Shown piece after piece: positions 35,641-45,899 of a stretch of 64,000 nt of DNA. Location of the stretch: the NCBI GenBank assembly GCA_028641055.1, contig CM054058.1, positions 243,150,187 to 243,214,186 on the forward strand. The letters are read 5' to 3'. Positions within the stretch are counted from its first letter, which is position 1; every line of letters begins with the position of its first letter. The position numbers and the translations under genes were made by a program. This stretch comes from Alopecurus myosuroides (lineage: Eukaryota; Streptophyta; Magnoliopsida; Poales; Poaceae). The notes under the pieces were generated by a model. It saw only the letters and a program-made list of their open reading frames with translations. It was not told the origin of the DNA and did no database searches.

Positions 35641-36102
35641 TTACTCCGAGAGAGTGCGAGTCGCCAGTAGCCTCGTGTTTGTTCGTGATTTTGTAAGGTG
35701 TATGTGCCCTGTATTTCGTGAATTTGTTAAGGTCTTGTGAGTCTAAAGATTGGCTCGGTCTTGTATGACTCTTGTGAGCCTAAAGGGTCTTGTGAGTCTA
35801 AAGATTGTAACCCTGCAGGGCCTTCAATTTGTTAAGGTCTTGTATGGCTCTTGTGAGTCTAAAGATTGTAACCTCATAAATGAGTGGTTTTGTGAATACA
35901 CTGTTTTGCTTGTTATGCTAGTTTGGCGTAGCCCCCATGCGTTGGGGTGTGACCTTATTTAGCATATGTTTTATCAATCGACAGAATAATGAATCTAAGA
36001 ATCGAAGATTCTTTATTTCGATGGCTGAGAAGCCATGTATTTTTTTTTCCGAATTACACCATGGCTGGAAACAACCTTATTTGCGAGTAGGAAAATAACT
36101 TC
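35641..36102. repeat. Spacer between antisense gene and integrase with short tandem repeats
   Basis: From 35728 to 35876 the phrase GTCTTGTGAGTCTAAAGATTG and close variants occur about four times. The two genes converge here, so it is 3' non-coding for both. Nothing else is seen. Confidence 0.7.
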
Positions 36103-37140
36103 CTAGGGGTAGAATTCGCGCAGGTGAGCTACATTCCACGGGTTGGAGTAGACGATGCCGCTCTCTGGATCCTTCAAGCGGTACGCGCCTCCCATGATGA
36201 CTTCATGTATTATGTAGGGTCCATCCCAAGGGGGAGAGAGCTTGTGGTGGCATTCTTGCTTGAGTTGCATCACCAATTCTTCTTCCATGAAAGATCTGCT
36301 ACGAATGCAACATGGTAGTTGCGCAGCGCCTGCTGATAGACGGCGGATTTGGCCAGTGCGAAGTTCCGTGCTTTGTTGGGTCTGTCCATGTCATCGGCGA
36401 GTGCCGATTTTGATGCTTCTTCACTGTACCCGATGACTCTTGGCGTGCTGAAGCAAATATCTTTGGGAACAACTGCTTCTGCACCGTAAACCATGAAGAA
36501 TGGCGTGTACTGTGTTGATATGTTTGGAGTTGTTCTTAGACTCCATAGCACGGATGGTAGCTCCTCTGTCCAGTGTCCTGCTGCCTCGTCCAGTCGAGAC
36601 CGTAATCGCTTCTTCAATCCACTCGAAACTAAGCCATTAGATCGCTTTGTTGGTCTATGGATGCGCCACGGAGGCGTAACTTAGAGTTATTCCTTTTTCC
36701 TTGCAGAAGGATTTAGTTTCTTTGGTTGTGAAGTTGGACCTGTTGTCCGTGATGATGTTGCGGGGGATGCCGAATCTGTAGACGGTGGAGTTGAGGAACT
36801 TTACGGCGCACTTGGCGGCTTGGGGCGTTACTGGGAAAACTTCTATCCATTTGGTGAATTTGCCGACTGCCACTAGCAGGTGGGTGTATCCTCCGGGTAT
36901 TGACTTGCGTAGTGGTCCGACCATGTCGAGTCCCCATTGAGCAAAGGGCCATGATAGTGGAATCATGTTCAGTTCTGTTGCTGGCATGTGTGGCTTGGGT
37001 GCGAATCTCTGGCAGGCGTCACATCTTTCGACTAGGTCTCTCACATCTCTGGCTGAAGTAAGCCAGTAGAACCATGCTCGAAAGGTCTTGACCACAATTT
37101 CTCTCCAACAGGCGTGATGCCCACAATCTCCTTGATGTAT
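36103..37140 (-). pseudogene. pol: Tat-like integrase, decayed
   Basis: Integrase joins element DNA to the target. From about 37095 the frame has the end of the zinc finger (ERCDACQRFAPKPH), then the core with WGLDMVGPL (first Asp) and PRNIITDNRSNFT (second Asp), up to 36655. The frame then shifts; 36617-36270 continues with RSRLDEAAGHWTEELPSVLWSLRTTPN and a further shift at about 36280 leads to the C-terminal YIIHEVIMGGAYRLKDPESG, with a stop at 36103. At least two frameshifts break it. No chromodomain is present, as expected for Tat elements. Confidence 0.8.
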
Positions 37141-37298
37141 GTCTCAGAACAGTTCCTTCCCATCCTCAGGTGCGGTGCAGCGCTGGAGGGTTCCCAAGAT
37201 ACTTTTCTTGTATAGCTCGTCGTTGATCACCCGAAAGGATTTGTTGTGTCACGCTATATGCCTTGCCTCAGATCCGTCTTCTGGGAGCTGCTGTTGGA

Positions 37299-38060
37299 CT
37301 AGTCTAGGTATTTGTGCGTCCAAACTGGCTCCACTAGGAAGACTTGCCTTGAGATGTGGTGTATTGCAGCGATGAGTGCACTCTGTTCGCCAATTTCAGA
37401 CAGAATTTCTGCGGATGTCTCTGACGGTTTCTTGAGCTTGACGGATCTCTTGTTGATTTTCTCTAGGTAGACCCCTGGTGGTATCGATGCATTTTTCGAC
37501 CCGATGTTCGCCAGTCTGTCTGCCTCTTCGTTGTTTGATCGTGCGACATGCCTCAACTTGCAGCCTTTGAAGCTTCCCTCGAGCAGGTTGTACATGTCGC
37601 GATATGCGATCATGTTATCTGCGATTGCGTCACACGCCTTCATCTTTTGTTGCACCGTGAGGTTTGAGTCTCCGTAAATCATTAATCGAGTAGCTCCGCA
37701 AGAAACCGCCATCTTCATTCTGTGTAGGAGTGCTTCGTACTCGGCGTCATTGTTTGATGCTCTGTCATCTGGGGGAAATCGAGTTGTAGAACATACCGGA
37801 GCTTGTCCCCTCTCCGGCTCCCGAGCCTTCATTCCTTTTGGATCCGTCAAAGTACATGATCCACGAGCTGGAGTACTCGGGAGGTCCTGGGGTTGCAACT
37901 CCGTCCACTCCGAGAGAAAGTCTGCGACTATCTGTGATTTGAGGTCATCGCGCCCCTTGTACACTATATCCCAGGCGCCTAGTTCGATGCTCCACTTGAC
38001 GATTATTCTGGATGCTATGTGGTTGTTCATGATTGTACCGAGTGATGCGTTGTTTAGCAC
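37299..38060 (-). pseudogene. pol: Tat-like RNase H, tail of RT
   Basis: The frame starts in the connection region (NNASLGTIMNNHIASRIIVKWSIELG) and runs through a ribonuclease H fold: NNDAEYEALLHRMKMAV and LMIYGDSNLTVQQ hold the expected acidic residues, followed by KLRHVARSNNEEADRLANIGS. It removes RNA from the RNA-DNA hybrid during replication. The NNDAEYEAL form is the plant-type (archaeal-like) RNase H found in Tat elements. The segment is open for 253 codons but is separated by stops from the RT upstream and integrase downstream. Confidence 0.8.
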
Positions 38061-39480
38061 CGTTACGGTATGCTCCTGGAAGTAATGTTTGAGCTTTCGA
38101 GCTGTGAAGACGACCCCATATGCTAGCTTTTGTTAATGCGGGTATCGTTGTTTGCATGGTGAGAGTACTTCGCTGAGGTAGTAGACTGGCCTATGTACTC
38201 CATGTGTCTTCCCGTCTTCAGGTCGTTCTACCATGATTATTGTGCTGACCAGTTGGTTAGTCGAAGATAGATATAAGTACATGGGATCTCTTTCTTTGGG
38301 TGTGGCTAGTACTTTCCTACTTGACAGTGCTCTGTTCAGGTCTTCGAATGCTTTCTTTGCTTCTGGTGTCCATTCGAATTTGTCTGTTTTCTTCTACAGT
38401 TTGTAGAAAGGGAGGGCCTGCTCGCCGAGCCTTGCGATGAATCTGCTGAGTGCCGCCAGCCGTCATGCTAGTTGTTGGACACCTCAGAGGTTTGTTGGTT
38501 CTTTTTCCGTCAGGATGGCTTGAATTTTCTCCGGGTTGGCTTCTATTCCTTGAGCTGACACCAGGTAACCGAGTAGCTACCCTGCGGGTACACCGAAGAC
38601 ACACTTTGTCGGGTTAAGCATGATTTTGTACTCGTTGAGGGCGTCAAAGGTTTCCTTGATGTCCTGGAGGGGTGTATCCTCCACTTGAGTCTTGATGACT
38701 ACATCGTCCACGTACACCTAGACATTCTTGCCAATTAGTTTGGCGAGGCACCTCTGCATGTAGCGCTGGTATGTAGCGCATGCGTTCTTGAGCACGAAGG
38801 GCATGGTTGTGTAGCAGTATACACCATATGGCGTGATGAATGCTGTCTCTTCCTTGTCTTATTTTTCATCCTGATCTGATTATAGCCCGAGTAGGCATTG
38901 AGGAAGGAGAGGCGTTGGCAGCCTGTTGTGGAGTCGATGATCTGGTCTATCCGTGGAAGCGGGAAGTTATCCTTGGGGCAGTGTTTGTTCAATGACATGT
39001 AGTCGATGCACACGCGAAGGATGTCGGTGTTTTTCTTCGGGACCAGCACCGGGTTCGCTAACCAGGTGGAAATCTTGATCTCCCTTATGAACTTTACTGC
39101 GAGTAGTCGATTCACCTCTTCTCCGAGTGCGAGGCGCTTCGGCTCGGAGAATCGGCGAGTAGTCTTCTTGACTGGTTTTGCGTCCTTGACCACTTCTAAT
39201 GAGTGCTTGGCGAAAACTCTAGTATCCCTGGCATGTCAGATGGCTGCCAGCCGAAAATTTTGCAATACTCATGGAAGAGTTCAACGAGCGCGCTTTCCTA
39301 TGCGGGGGAAAGGCTTGTCGAGACCATCGCCATCTCTGCTGACTCTTTCGGGTGGACTTGATGCTTTCGGGTGTTGTTGCTTGGGCTGAACTTGGGGTCT
39401 GGAGCGATCCTTTTCTTCAATGGCAGCACGGTGTTATCCGTGGTTTTTGCTAGCTCTGCCAGCTCCTCTTGCATCCCAAA
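38061..39480 (-). pseudogene. pol: Tat-like reverse transcriptase, decayed
   Basis: RT copies element RNA into DNA. The 39193-38735 frame has FSEPKRLALGEEVNRLL, then VLVPKKNTDILRVCIDYMSLNKHCPKDNFPLPRIDQIID and SFLNAYSGYNQIRM (DAYSGYNQI in intact relatives). A frameshift near 38860 follows. The catalytic YVDD is present in another frame at 38703-38714, and several stop codons follow to 38060. It cannot yield an active enzyme. Confidence 0.8.
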
Positions 39481-39485
39481 AGATT

Positions 39486-41594
39486 TCACGATCTCTCACA
39501 TTTATCCCACTTCTGGAAGTCTCCGTTCACGGTAATTGTCTTGTATTCCCCTGGGAGCTTCAACTTGAGGTATGCGTAGTGTGGTACTGCCATAGATCTT
39601 GCGAATGCAGTTCGGCCAAGAATGGCGTGGTAGTAGGATGGCCAGTCGACTACCTCAAAGTCGGTGAATTCCCGTCTGTAATTGCTCGGGTAGCCGAGGA
39701 CTACTTCCAGAGTTATTGAGCCGAGTGGTCGGACTGGTTTGCCTGGCACTATTCCGTGGAATGAGGTTTCCGACTCTGCGAGTCCCTCCAGGTTCCTGTT
39801 CATTTTGCGGAGTGTGTCCGCGTATATGATGTTGATCCCACTGCCTTCATCCATGAACACTCTGGCCAGGTTGTAGTTGCCTATCTGTGCCTGGATGACG
39901 AGCGTTGTGTGTCCTGGTCGATACACTCGGGGTGGGTGATCCTCCCTGAAAAAGGTGATGGGATGCTCGGACATCTTGAGGTACTCTATTTTGGATGGTG
40001 GCACTTGCACTACCATGTTAACATGGTAAGTGTTTGTCTTCTGGACTCGTCGAGATGGACAGACCTTCTGTATCATGCCTAGGGTTCCGTGAGGATTCGG
40101 GTATCTGTTGGCTGCTGGGTTTGCGGCTACTGGGTTTGCGACTATGGTCATAGTGGGATGCGCTGGTGGTGGTGGTGGAGGTTCGTTCGGTGCGACTGCG
40201 CCACTCCCAGGTACTTGTGGGTATCCCTGGCTCGTGGCGATTCGGCGTTTCTTCAAATTGGCCTCGTGGATGTTCACGAAATTTTCGCAGTCTTTGAGGA
40301 GATGGGTGGCCTTGAGCTTGCTTGTGTGCTTGTCTGTGAAGAGGTGCAGGGAGCAGTATCCATCGAGGTCCTCTTTGGGTGACTTGTCGTCCTCCTTTGG
40401 CCTCCACTCACGATCCCGCGGGATCCTCCGTCGCGGTTTCTGGTGAGCTCGGTCGCAACGAATTCCGCTTGATCGTCCTGATCGTAATGTCACCTCTTTT
40501 TTCCTGCGGAGGACGCTATTGCGGTCATCGTCGTTTGGGGGCGATGTGGTCCTCTCTTTGCGTAGAAAGTCTTCTATGTTTGCCCATTTGTCCTCTATCG
40601 CGATCAGCTCGCCGATGGTCTTGGGCAACGTCCCAGTTCTTCTCGGAAGGCCGCGTGTCATGCACCTTTCGTGAATGCTTCGATTGCCGCTTTCTCTGAT
40701 ATATTTCCAACTGTATTTTTGAGCGTGATCCACCTCTGATGTATTCGCGGGTGCTTTCGTAACTTTTTTTCTTGCAGGATCGTAGCTCCTCGATAGGTGC
40801 GGGCCTCTTGTACGTCGCATGGAATTTTTTCTCGAAGTCGCGAGTAAGATCGTCCCAAGATTTGTAACACGTGCGTCATCTTCTTTCGAGCCAGCTTCTG
40901 GGCGGACCCAACGAGATGCAGGTTTAAGTACTGCATCGCTGTCACCTTGTTTCCGTGTTGGCACTTGACTGAAGTCAGATAGTCTGACAACAAGTTCTGG
41001 GTTCTTGGGAGCCATCATACTTCGAGATCTCCGAAGTGAGTTTGAATTTCTTGGGTATCTCCGCCTCACGGATGTCGCGACTGAAACAGAGTGCGCCGCA
41101 GGCTTCTTCGTCGGACTCGGATGATGATCGTGCGCGGGCTCTATCGACCTTGTTCTAGGCGATGTCGCTTCGGGTGTTGTATGTTGTCCGACCGCGGCTG
41201 TCATTGCGCTGTGGCTCTCTGATGCGGTGTCGCGAGTCGCTACTGTGGTGTTGGGGCTCTGTGCTACCATGTCGCGGTTCTTCGCTGCGCCTTCTTGGTT
41301 CTTCTTCGCGGTATCGCGAGTGGGTATCGCGATGTCGCGGGCTATGGTCGTGATGTCGTGGGCTATCGTCGCTGTGTCGCGGGCTGTCATCACGGCGTCG
41401 CGATTCCTTGCTCTGATGACAGCGAGGGGACTCCTCATTTCTTCTTCTCGACGGCGTATTCTCGCGAGGACGAGGTGATATTTCTCCTCGAGGTGCTGCG
41501 GTTTCCGGAGCGGCCGTTTTCTTGTGAGCTTTGGCAGCGATCGCTGCTCCAGCACGACCCAACCCTCTGATTTCTTAGCGATGTTGTTCCACAT
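39486..41594 (-). pseudogene. gag-pro: Tat-like gag and protease
   Basis: A 702-codon frame opens at ATG 41594, but it is probably a composite. In a neighbouring frame 41562-41155 reads RRDDSPRHSDDSPRHHDHSPRHRD, the charged repeat usual for grass Tat gag, so the long frame is likely shifted there. From about 40760 the long frame is convincing: a gag core region with RTGTLPKTIGELIAIEDKWANIEDFLRKE, a basic linker, and LFTDKHTSKLKATHLLKDC. The retropepsin segment near 39850-39600 has ARVFMDEGSGINIIYADTL and FEVVDWPSYYHAILGRTAF; Tat proteases use this D-x-G-S-G form. It stops at 39486, before RT. Confidence 0.7.
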
Positions 41595-42516
41595 GAGGAT
41601 CTCCCTCCGGCTGTTGGATTACTCGCATATATGTTGTGGATGCAAGGACCGCGGCTGTGGGAGTTGTGGGATGCACTTTGTCGTCCTCGTCGACGGTGAT
41701 GAACGACTCGACGGTTCGGGAAATTCCACTGAGAGTTTCCTGGTCCATGTGTGCAGTCCTCAAGGCGTACTTCACCCTTCTGACTGGCTTGTGCCCTGTC
41801 GACTCGCGAGAGGACAATGCCGCTCTATGGGAACTCGAATCTTCTGCTACTATGGAGTGGAAGTAGAGTTTGTTGGACAGGAAGTAGTGGTAGGCCGTCA
41901 GATCTTCTTGAGCGGCGCCTGCTTCCAGCGTGTGATTGGCTTGCACTACTGTTTTTACCTTGACCCACGCAGCTCACGAGACGGTGACTTGTTGTATTTC
42001 CGTCACGCTTCCCGCGGTTTTGGCGGGTTCTTCCTTCAGGCCAGCCATGCAGACGTGGGCCAAGTACGGTCTGCGGGTCCTTGAGGCAAGTCAGTAGTCG
42101 CTGTCGGGATCGGCGAGTTCTTCGGCTACTATGGAGTGGAAGTAGAGTTTGTTGAGGCAGACGGAGTCGAGACTCGACTCTGAACAATGATCTGAGTCGG
42201 CGAGTGGTGATGTCGGGGTCTCCATGCTCGAGATCGACTCGGCGTCAGATTCGGCGGGTGCCGAAGGGGCGGGGAAAGCGCAGTATTCCTTCCTCGCTGG
42301 CGCAAAAGTGGAAGTCGCCAAACGTTAGCTTGACGCCCATCTGGAGACCGCTGAACATCGGGCGAGAAGCCAGTCGAGTGGGACGTATAGATAAATGACC
42401 CAAAGCAGATCGACTTCGTGGGAGTCAAAGATTTCGAGCCCCAGCCAGAGCCTGATGCAGATGAGACAAGCGAAGCCGTGGACCCAACGCCTGACGTTCC
42501 CACAGACGATACCAAT
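41595..42516 (-). other. Leader of the Tat-like element
   Basis: This lies between the 5' LTR and gag. The minus strand next to the LTR reads ATTGGTATCGTC, a primer site resembling but not equal to the Met type. A 30-base direct repeat lies at 41846-41875 and 42125-42154; on the minus strand both encode KLYFHSIVAE. Short frames exist but none matches a known domain. Confidence 0.55.
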
Positions 42517-42975
42517 TGTTGATTACTCATATCAACAAATCCCCCCGGATGACATCATGGAGGTTTGATAATAGGAAATGATTAGGCGCTAGCGGACTCG
42601 ACGGTTAACAGGGGCACAATTTACTCAGGTTCGGGGCCCTCGAGGATGTAAAAACCCTTACTCATGCTTGTCTGGTATGTATTGATGCGAGGTTACAATG
42701 GCGGGCTCTCTAATTGAGATACTGGATCTCGAGAGAGGCGGTACCTATGGTGGCGGTAAAGATTCGATGACCCCCTCCGGGTGGTTCTCCCATCCTTTAT
42801 ATAGGAGGCTGGGTCTCGAATCCGTACCCGGATAGGTTACAAACCCTAACCCTAGTCGGTAGCTTCTCCATGCCTTGGCCCGCAAGACTTGCGGGTGGTT
42901 CCTTGTGATGGGCCTTTATGCTTAGCTTATACCGGATAGGCTTGTCAGGGAGACACGGGAGGCATCCCCATGTCA
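42517..42975 (-). repeat. 5' LTR of the Tat-like element
   Basis: On the minus strand it runs TGACATGGGG to CATATGAGTAATCAACA. Its tip TGTTGAT...ATCAACA (42517-42537) is a 7-base hairpin, also present at 23222. It is about 90% identical to 23222-23690 by eye. Confidence 0.88.
42796..42806 (-). promoter_or_regulatory. TATA box in the Tat-like 5' LTR
   Basis: Plus TTTATATAGG reads CCTATATAAA on the minus strand, inside the 5' LTR and correctly oriented for gag-pol transcription. Confidence 0.65.
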
Positions 42976-42980
42976 CCATG
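42976..42980 (+). repeat. Target site duplication CCATG (right)
   Basis: It matches 23217-23221. Confidence 0.88.
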
Positions 42981-44034
42981 TCAACATGAGAACTTTGCAA
43001 AGTCTTCACAAGGGTGGTCACATCTCCAGACTAAAATTAAAATGTTTTCTTTGTCAAAGATCGTGGGTGTATGGCTTGTGTTGAAGGGAAGATGCACGAC
43101 ATCAACCATAAAGGCAAGATGATCATTTCATCAAAGAGGGTCTTGGAGCTTCTCCATGTTGATCTCTTTGGTTCCGTGCCCGAGGCAAGTATTGGAAGAA
43201 AGAAGTATTGTTTGGTGATAGTGGATGACTATTCAAGATACACATGGGTATATTTCTTGAAGTTGAAGAGTGAGACCCAACAAACCATCATCGACTTCTC
43301 CAATATAGTGCAACATTTAACACATCTTCCTATCTTGGCTATTCAGAGTGATAATGGTTCTGAGTTCAAGAACTACACCCTTAATGAGTTCCTAAGTGAA
43401 GAGGATATTCATCATCAATATTCCGCTGCATGTACCCCTCAACAAAATGGTGTAGCCGAGAGGAAGAACCGAACTTTATTGGATATGGATATGACCATGT
43501 TGGCGGAGTTTGATTCTCCCCCAATATATTTGGGCCAAGGCCATCTCCACCGCTTGTTATTCATAAAACCGGCTCTACATTTGCAAGGTCTTAGTGAAGA
43601 CTCCATATGAGATTCTTACTGGCAACAAACTCAACATCTCCTACTTCCGTGTCTTCGGTTGTAAGTGTTTCTATATTATCAAAGGTGTTCGTTTGTCTAA
43701 ATTTAAAGCTAAAACTATTGAGGGTACATTTGTTGGTTATGGTGCCGAATCCCACACTCATAGAGTCTTTGACAAAGCCTCACAGATTGTCATTGAGTCT
43801 TGTAGTGTGGTGTTCGAGGAAAATGATGGCTCCCAAGTTGGGGAATTTTGTGTTTCCGATGTAGCTGTTGAAACACCTCAACAAGCCATAGGAAGAATAT
43901 GCGTGGGATTTTTCCGCCTCATTGAGGGACACCTTGTGTCAACTCGAGAAGAACTATGCTCTACTCAAGTGGAGCCCTCGTCTACATTGGAAGATCAAGC
44001 CAAGGGATCAAGTGATGGACCAACCCAAGAATAA
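42981..44034 (+). pseudogene. pol: Copia integrase, decayed
   Basis: The copia frame resumes in the zinc-finger region (LHKGGHISRL). The catalytic core is open from 43071: VLELLHVDLFGSV (first Asp), SRYTWVYFLKLKSE, ILAIQSDNGSEFKNYTL (second Asp) and QQNGVAERKNRTLL (Glu). A frameshift near 43500-43590 breaks it. The frame then continues with YEILTGNKLNISYFRVFGCK and FDKASQIVIESCSVVFEEN, the copia integrase C-terminal region. The HHCC region was split by the Tat-like insertion at 23222/42975. Nonfunctional. Confidence 0.85.
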
Positions 44035-44450
44035 GTTCAAGACCGTCCAATTGTTGAACAAGTTTCTATGCAAGAACCAACCACTCCTATTACTCAATAT
44101 AGCCAAGGTCAAGGCCAAGATCAACCCCCTCATCTCAAATCAAAGCAAGTCATGATGATGATGATGATTATCAAGGACAACAAACCGGTGAATACGGGGA
44201 CCCAAAAGATAAGATGATCAAGTGATTCCTCCTCTAAATAATGACGAGATCGAATCCGTCGTGCTAGAAGGATTGTAAAAGCCTTGAAGCGTATTAATGC
44301 ATCCAATAATAAGGTGTTGACTGATGTGGAAAACAAGAGATACACAAGAGTTCAATTGGCAAGCTTTAGTGAGAATCAAGCTCACATATCCATGGTGGAA
44401 CCAAAGAAATTGTATGAAGCTCTTGAAGATTCAGATTGGTTGGAATCTAT
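44035..44450 (+). pseudogene. pol: Integrase-RT linker of the copia element
   Basis: Low-complexity, glutamine- and serine-rich linker with a (ATG)n run near 44153-44167 and several stops. The start of the RT region (MVEPKKLYEALEDSDWLESM) is recognisable at 44393-44455. Confidence 0.65.
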
Positions 44451-45526
44451 GCATGATGAGATCAATAACTTTGAGCGCGATAAAGTTTGAAGGTAGTTGA
44501 GAAGCCTAAAGATTGCCACAATGTTATTGGCACCAAGTGGATATTCAAGAACAAGCAAAATGAGCATGGTATTGTTGTGAGGAACAAGGCAAGATTGGTG
44601 GCTCAAGGCTACACTCAAGTGGAAGGCATTGACTTTGATGAAACCTATGCTCCTGTGGCTCATCTTCAGTCCATCTGTATCCTGCTTGCATATGTATCTT
44701 CTCACAACTTCAAATTGCAACAAATGGATGTCAAGAGTGACTTTCTTAATGGTCCATTGAAAGAGGAGGTATATGTTATGTAACCTCCAGGTTTCGAGAA
44801 ACCAAACTTCCGTAACCATGTCTACAAGCTCTCTAAGGCGCTATATGGACTTAAACAAGCTCCACGTGTGTGGTATGAGCACCTTAGAGAGTTGTTGCAA
44901 GACCGTGGGTTTGAAGTGGAAAAATCGATCCCACCCTTTTCACAAATAGGGTAAATGGAGAGATTTTCATATGCCAACTCTACGTGGATGATATTATCTT
45001 TGGCTCAACTAACAAAGCTTTCAATGATGACTTCTAAAAGCTTATGACTAACATGTTTGGGATGTCTATGATGGGAGAGCTTAAATTATTCCTTGGCTTT
45101 GAGATCAAGAAATTGGCTCGTGGGACTTTCATTTCTCAAGCCAAGTATACCCAAGACATGCTTAAGAGGTTTAACTTCCAAGGTGCAAAAGATAAGTTCA
45201 CCCCTATGAAAGTCAAATGCCACCTCAAGCGCAATCCGGATGGTAAAGATGTGGACCAAAATTTGTATTGTTCTATGATAGGTTATTTGCTTTACCTTTA
45301 TGCATCTAGGACCGATATTGTGTTGAGTGTAGGTGTGTGTGAAAGATATCAAGCGGCTCCTAAGGAAAGTCATTTGATGGCGGTCCATAGGATCTTTCGG
45401 TATTTGATTCATACCTCAAGGTTTGGTTTGTGGTACCCAAAGGGGGCACAATTTTCTCTCAAGGGGTACACGGACTCGAACTGGGCCAGTGATCAAGATG
45501 ATAGGAAGTCTACTTCCGGGGCTTGA
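44451..45526 (+). pseudogene. pol: Copia reverse transcriptase, decayed
   Basis: Copia RT motifs appear in order: [56 protein letters not shown] (LNG catalytic region), ALYGLKQAPRVWYEHL, then YVDD at 44981-44992, and SQAKYTQDMLKRF. Breaks are a frameshift near 44484, a stop at 44781, a shift near 44930 and a stop near 45035. The final frame 45044-45526 carries the thumb/connection region. It is clearly related to SIRE/Maximus copia RT, but inactive. Confidence 0.87.
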
Positions 45527-45899
45527 CAATTCCTTGGTAGGTATTTGGTGAGTTGGTCTTCCAAGAAGCAAAATTGTATATCTCTCTCCACCGCCGAAGC
45601 CGAGTATGTGGCGGCCGCTAGTTCTTGCACCCAATTGCTATGGGTGAGGCAAACCCTCAAAGAGTATGATGTTAACTTGGAGAAGGTGCCTCTCTTTGTG
45701 TGACAATGAAAGTGCCATCAAGATCGCCTACAACCCCTTGCAACACACAAGGACAAAGCATATTGAGAGTTGTCATCATTTCATCTGGGATCATGTGGCA
45801 AGAGGTGATATTGAGCTAGCATATGTACCAACCAAGGATAATCTCTCGGACATTTTCACAAAGCCTATGGATGATTCAAGATTCATGTATATGAGGTAA
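45527..45899 (+). pseudogene. pol: Copia RNase H, decayed
   Basis: It follows directly on RT after a stop at 45524. SDQDDRKSTSG (just upstream), STAEAEYVA and the CDNESAI motif (after a frameshift near 45700) are typical of copia RNase H. It ends DIFTKPMDDSRFMYMR with a stop at 45897. Confidence 0.82.

Larger units (their letters stand above)
23222..42975 (-). mobile_element. Minus-strand Tat/RIRE2-like gypsy element with antisense gene
   Basis: Short LTRs (469 and 459 bases) and the CCATG duplication bound the element. On the minus strand it encodes gag-protease, RT, RNase H and integrase; between integrase and the 3' LTR a gene runs in the opposite direction. That layout, the short LTRs and the MDEGSG-type protease fit the Tat branch (RIRE2, Grande and relatives). 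Without the nested element at 24072-30940 it is about 12.9 kb. LTRs differ by about 10% by eye and coding regions are broken, so it is old. Its target was the integrase zinc-finger region of the copia element. Confidence 0.82.

Noticed and set aside
44150..44171. (ATG)n run
   Set aside because: Simple microsatellite inside the decayed integrase-RT linker.
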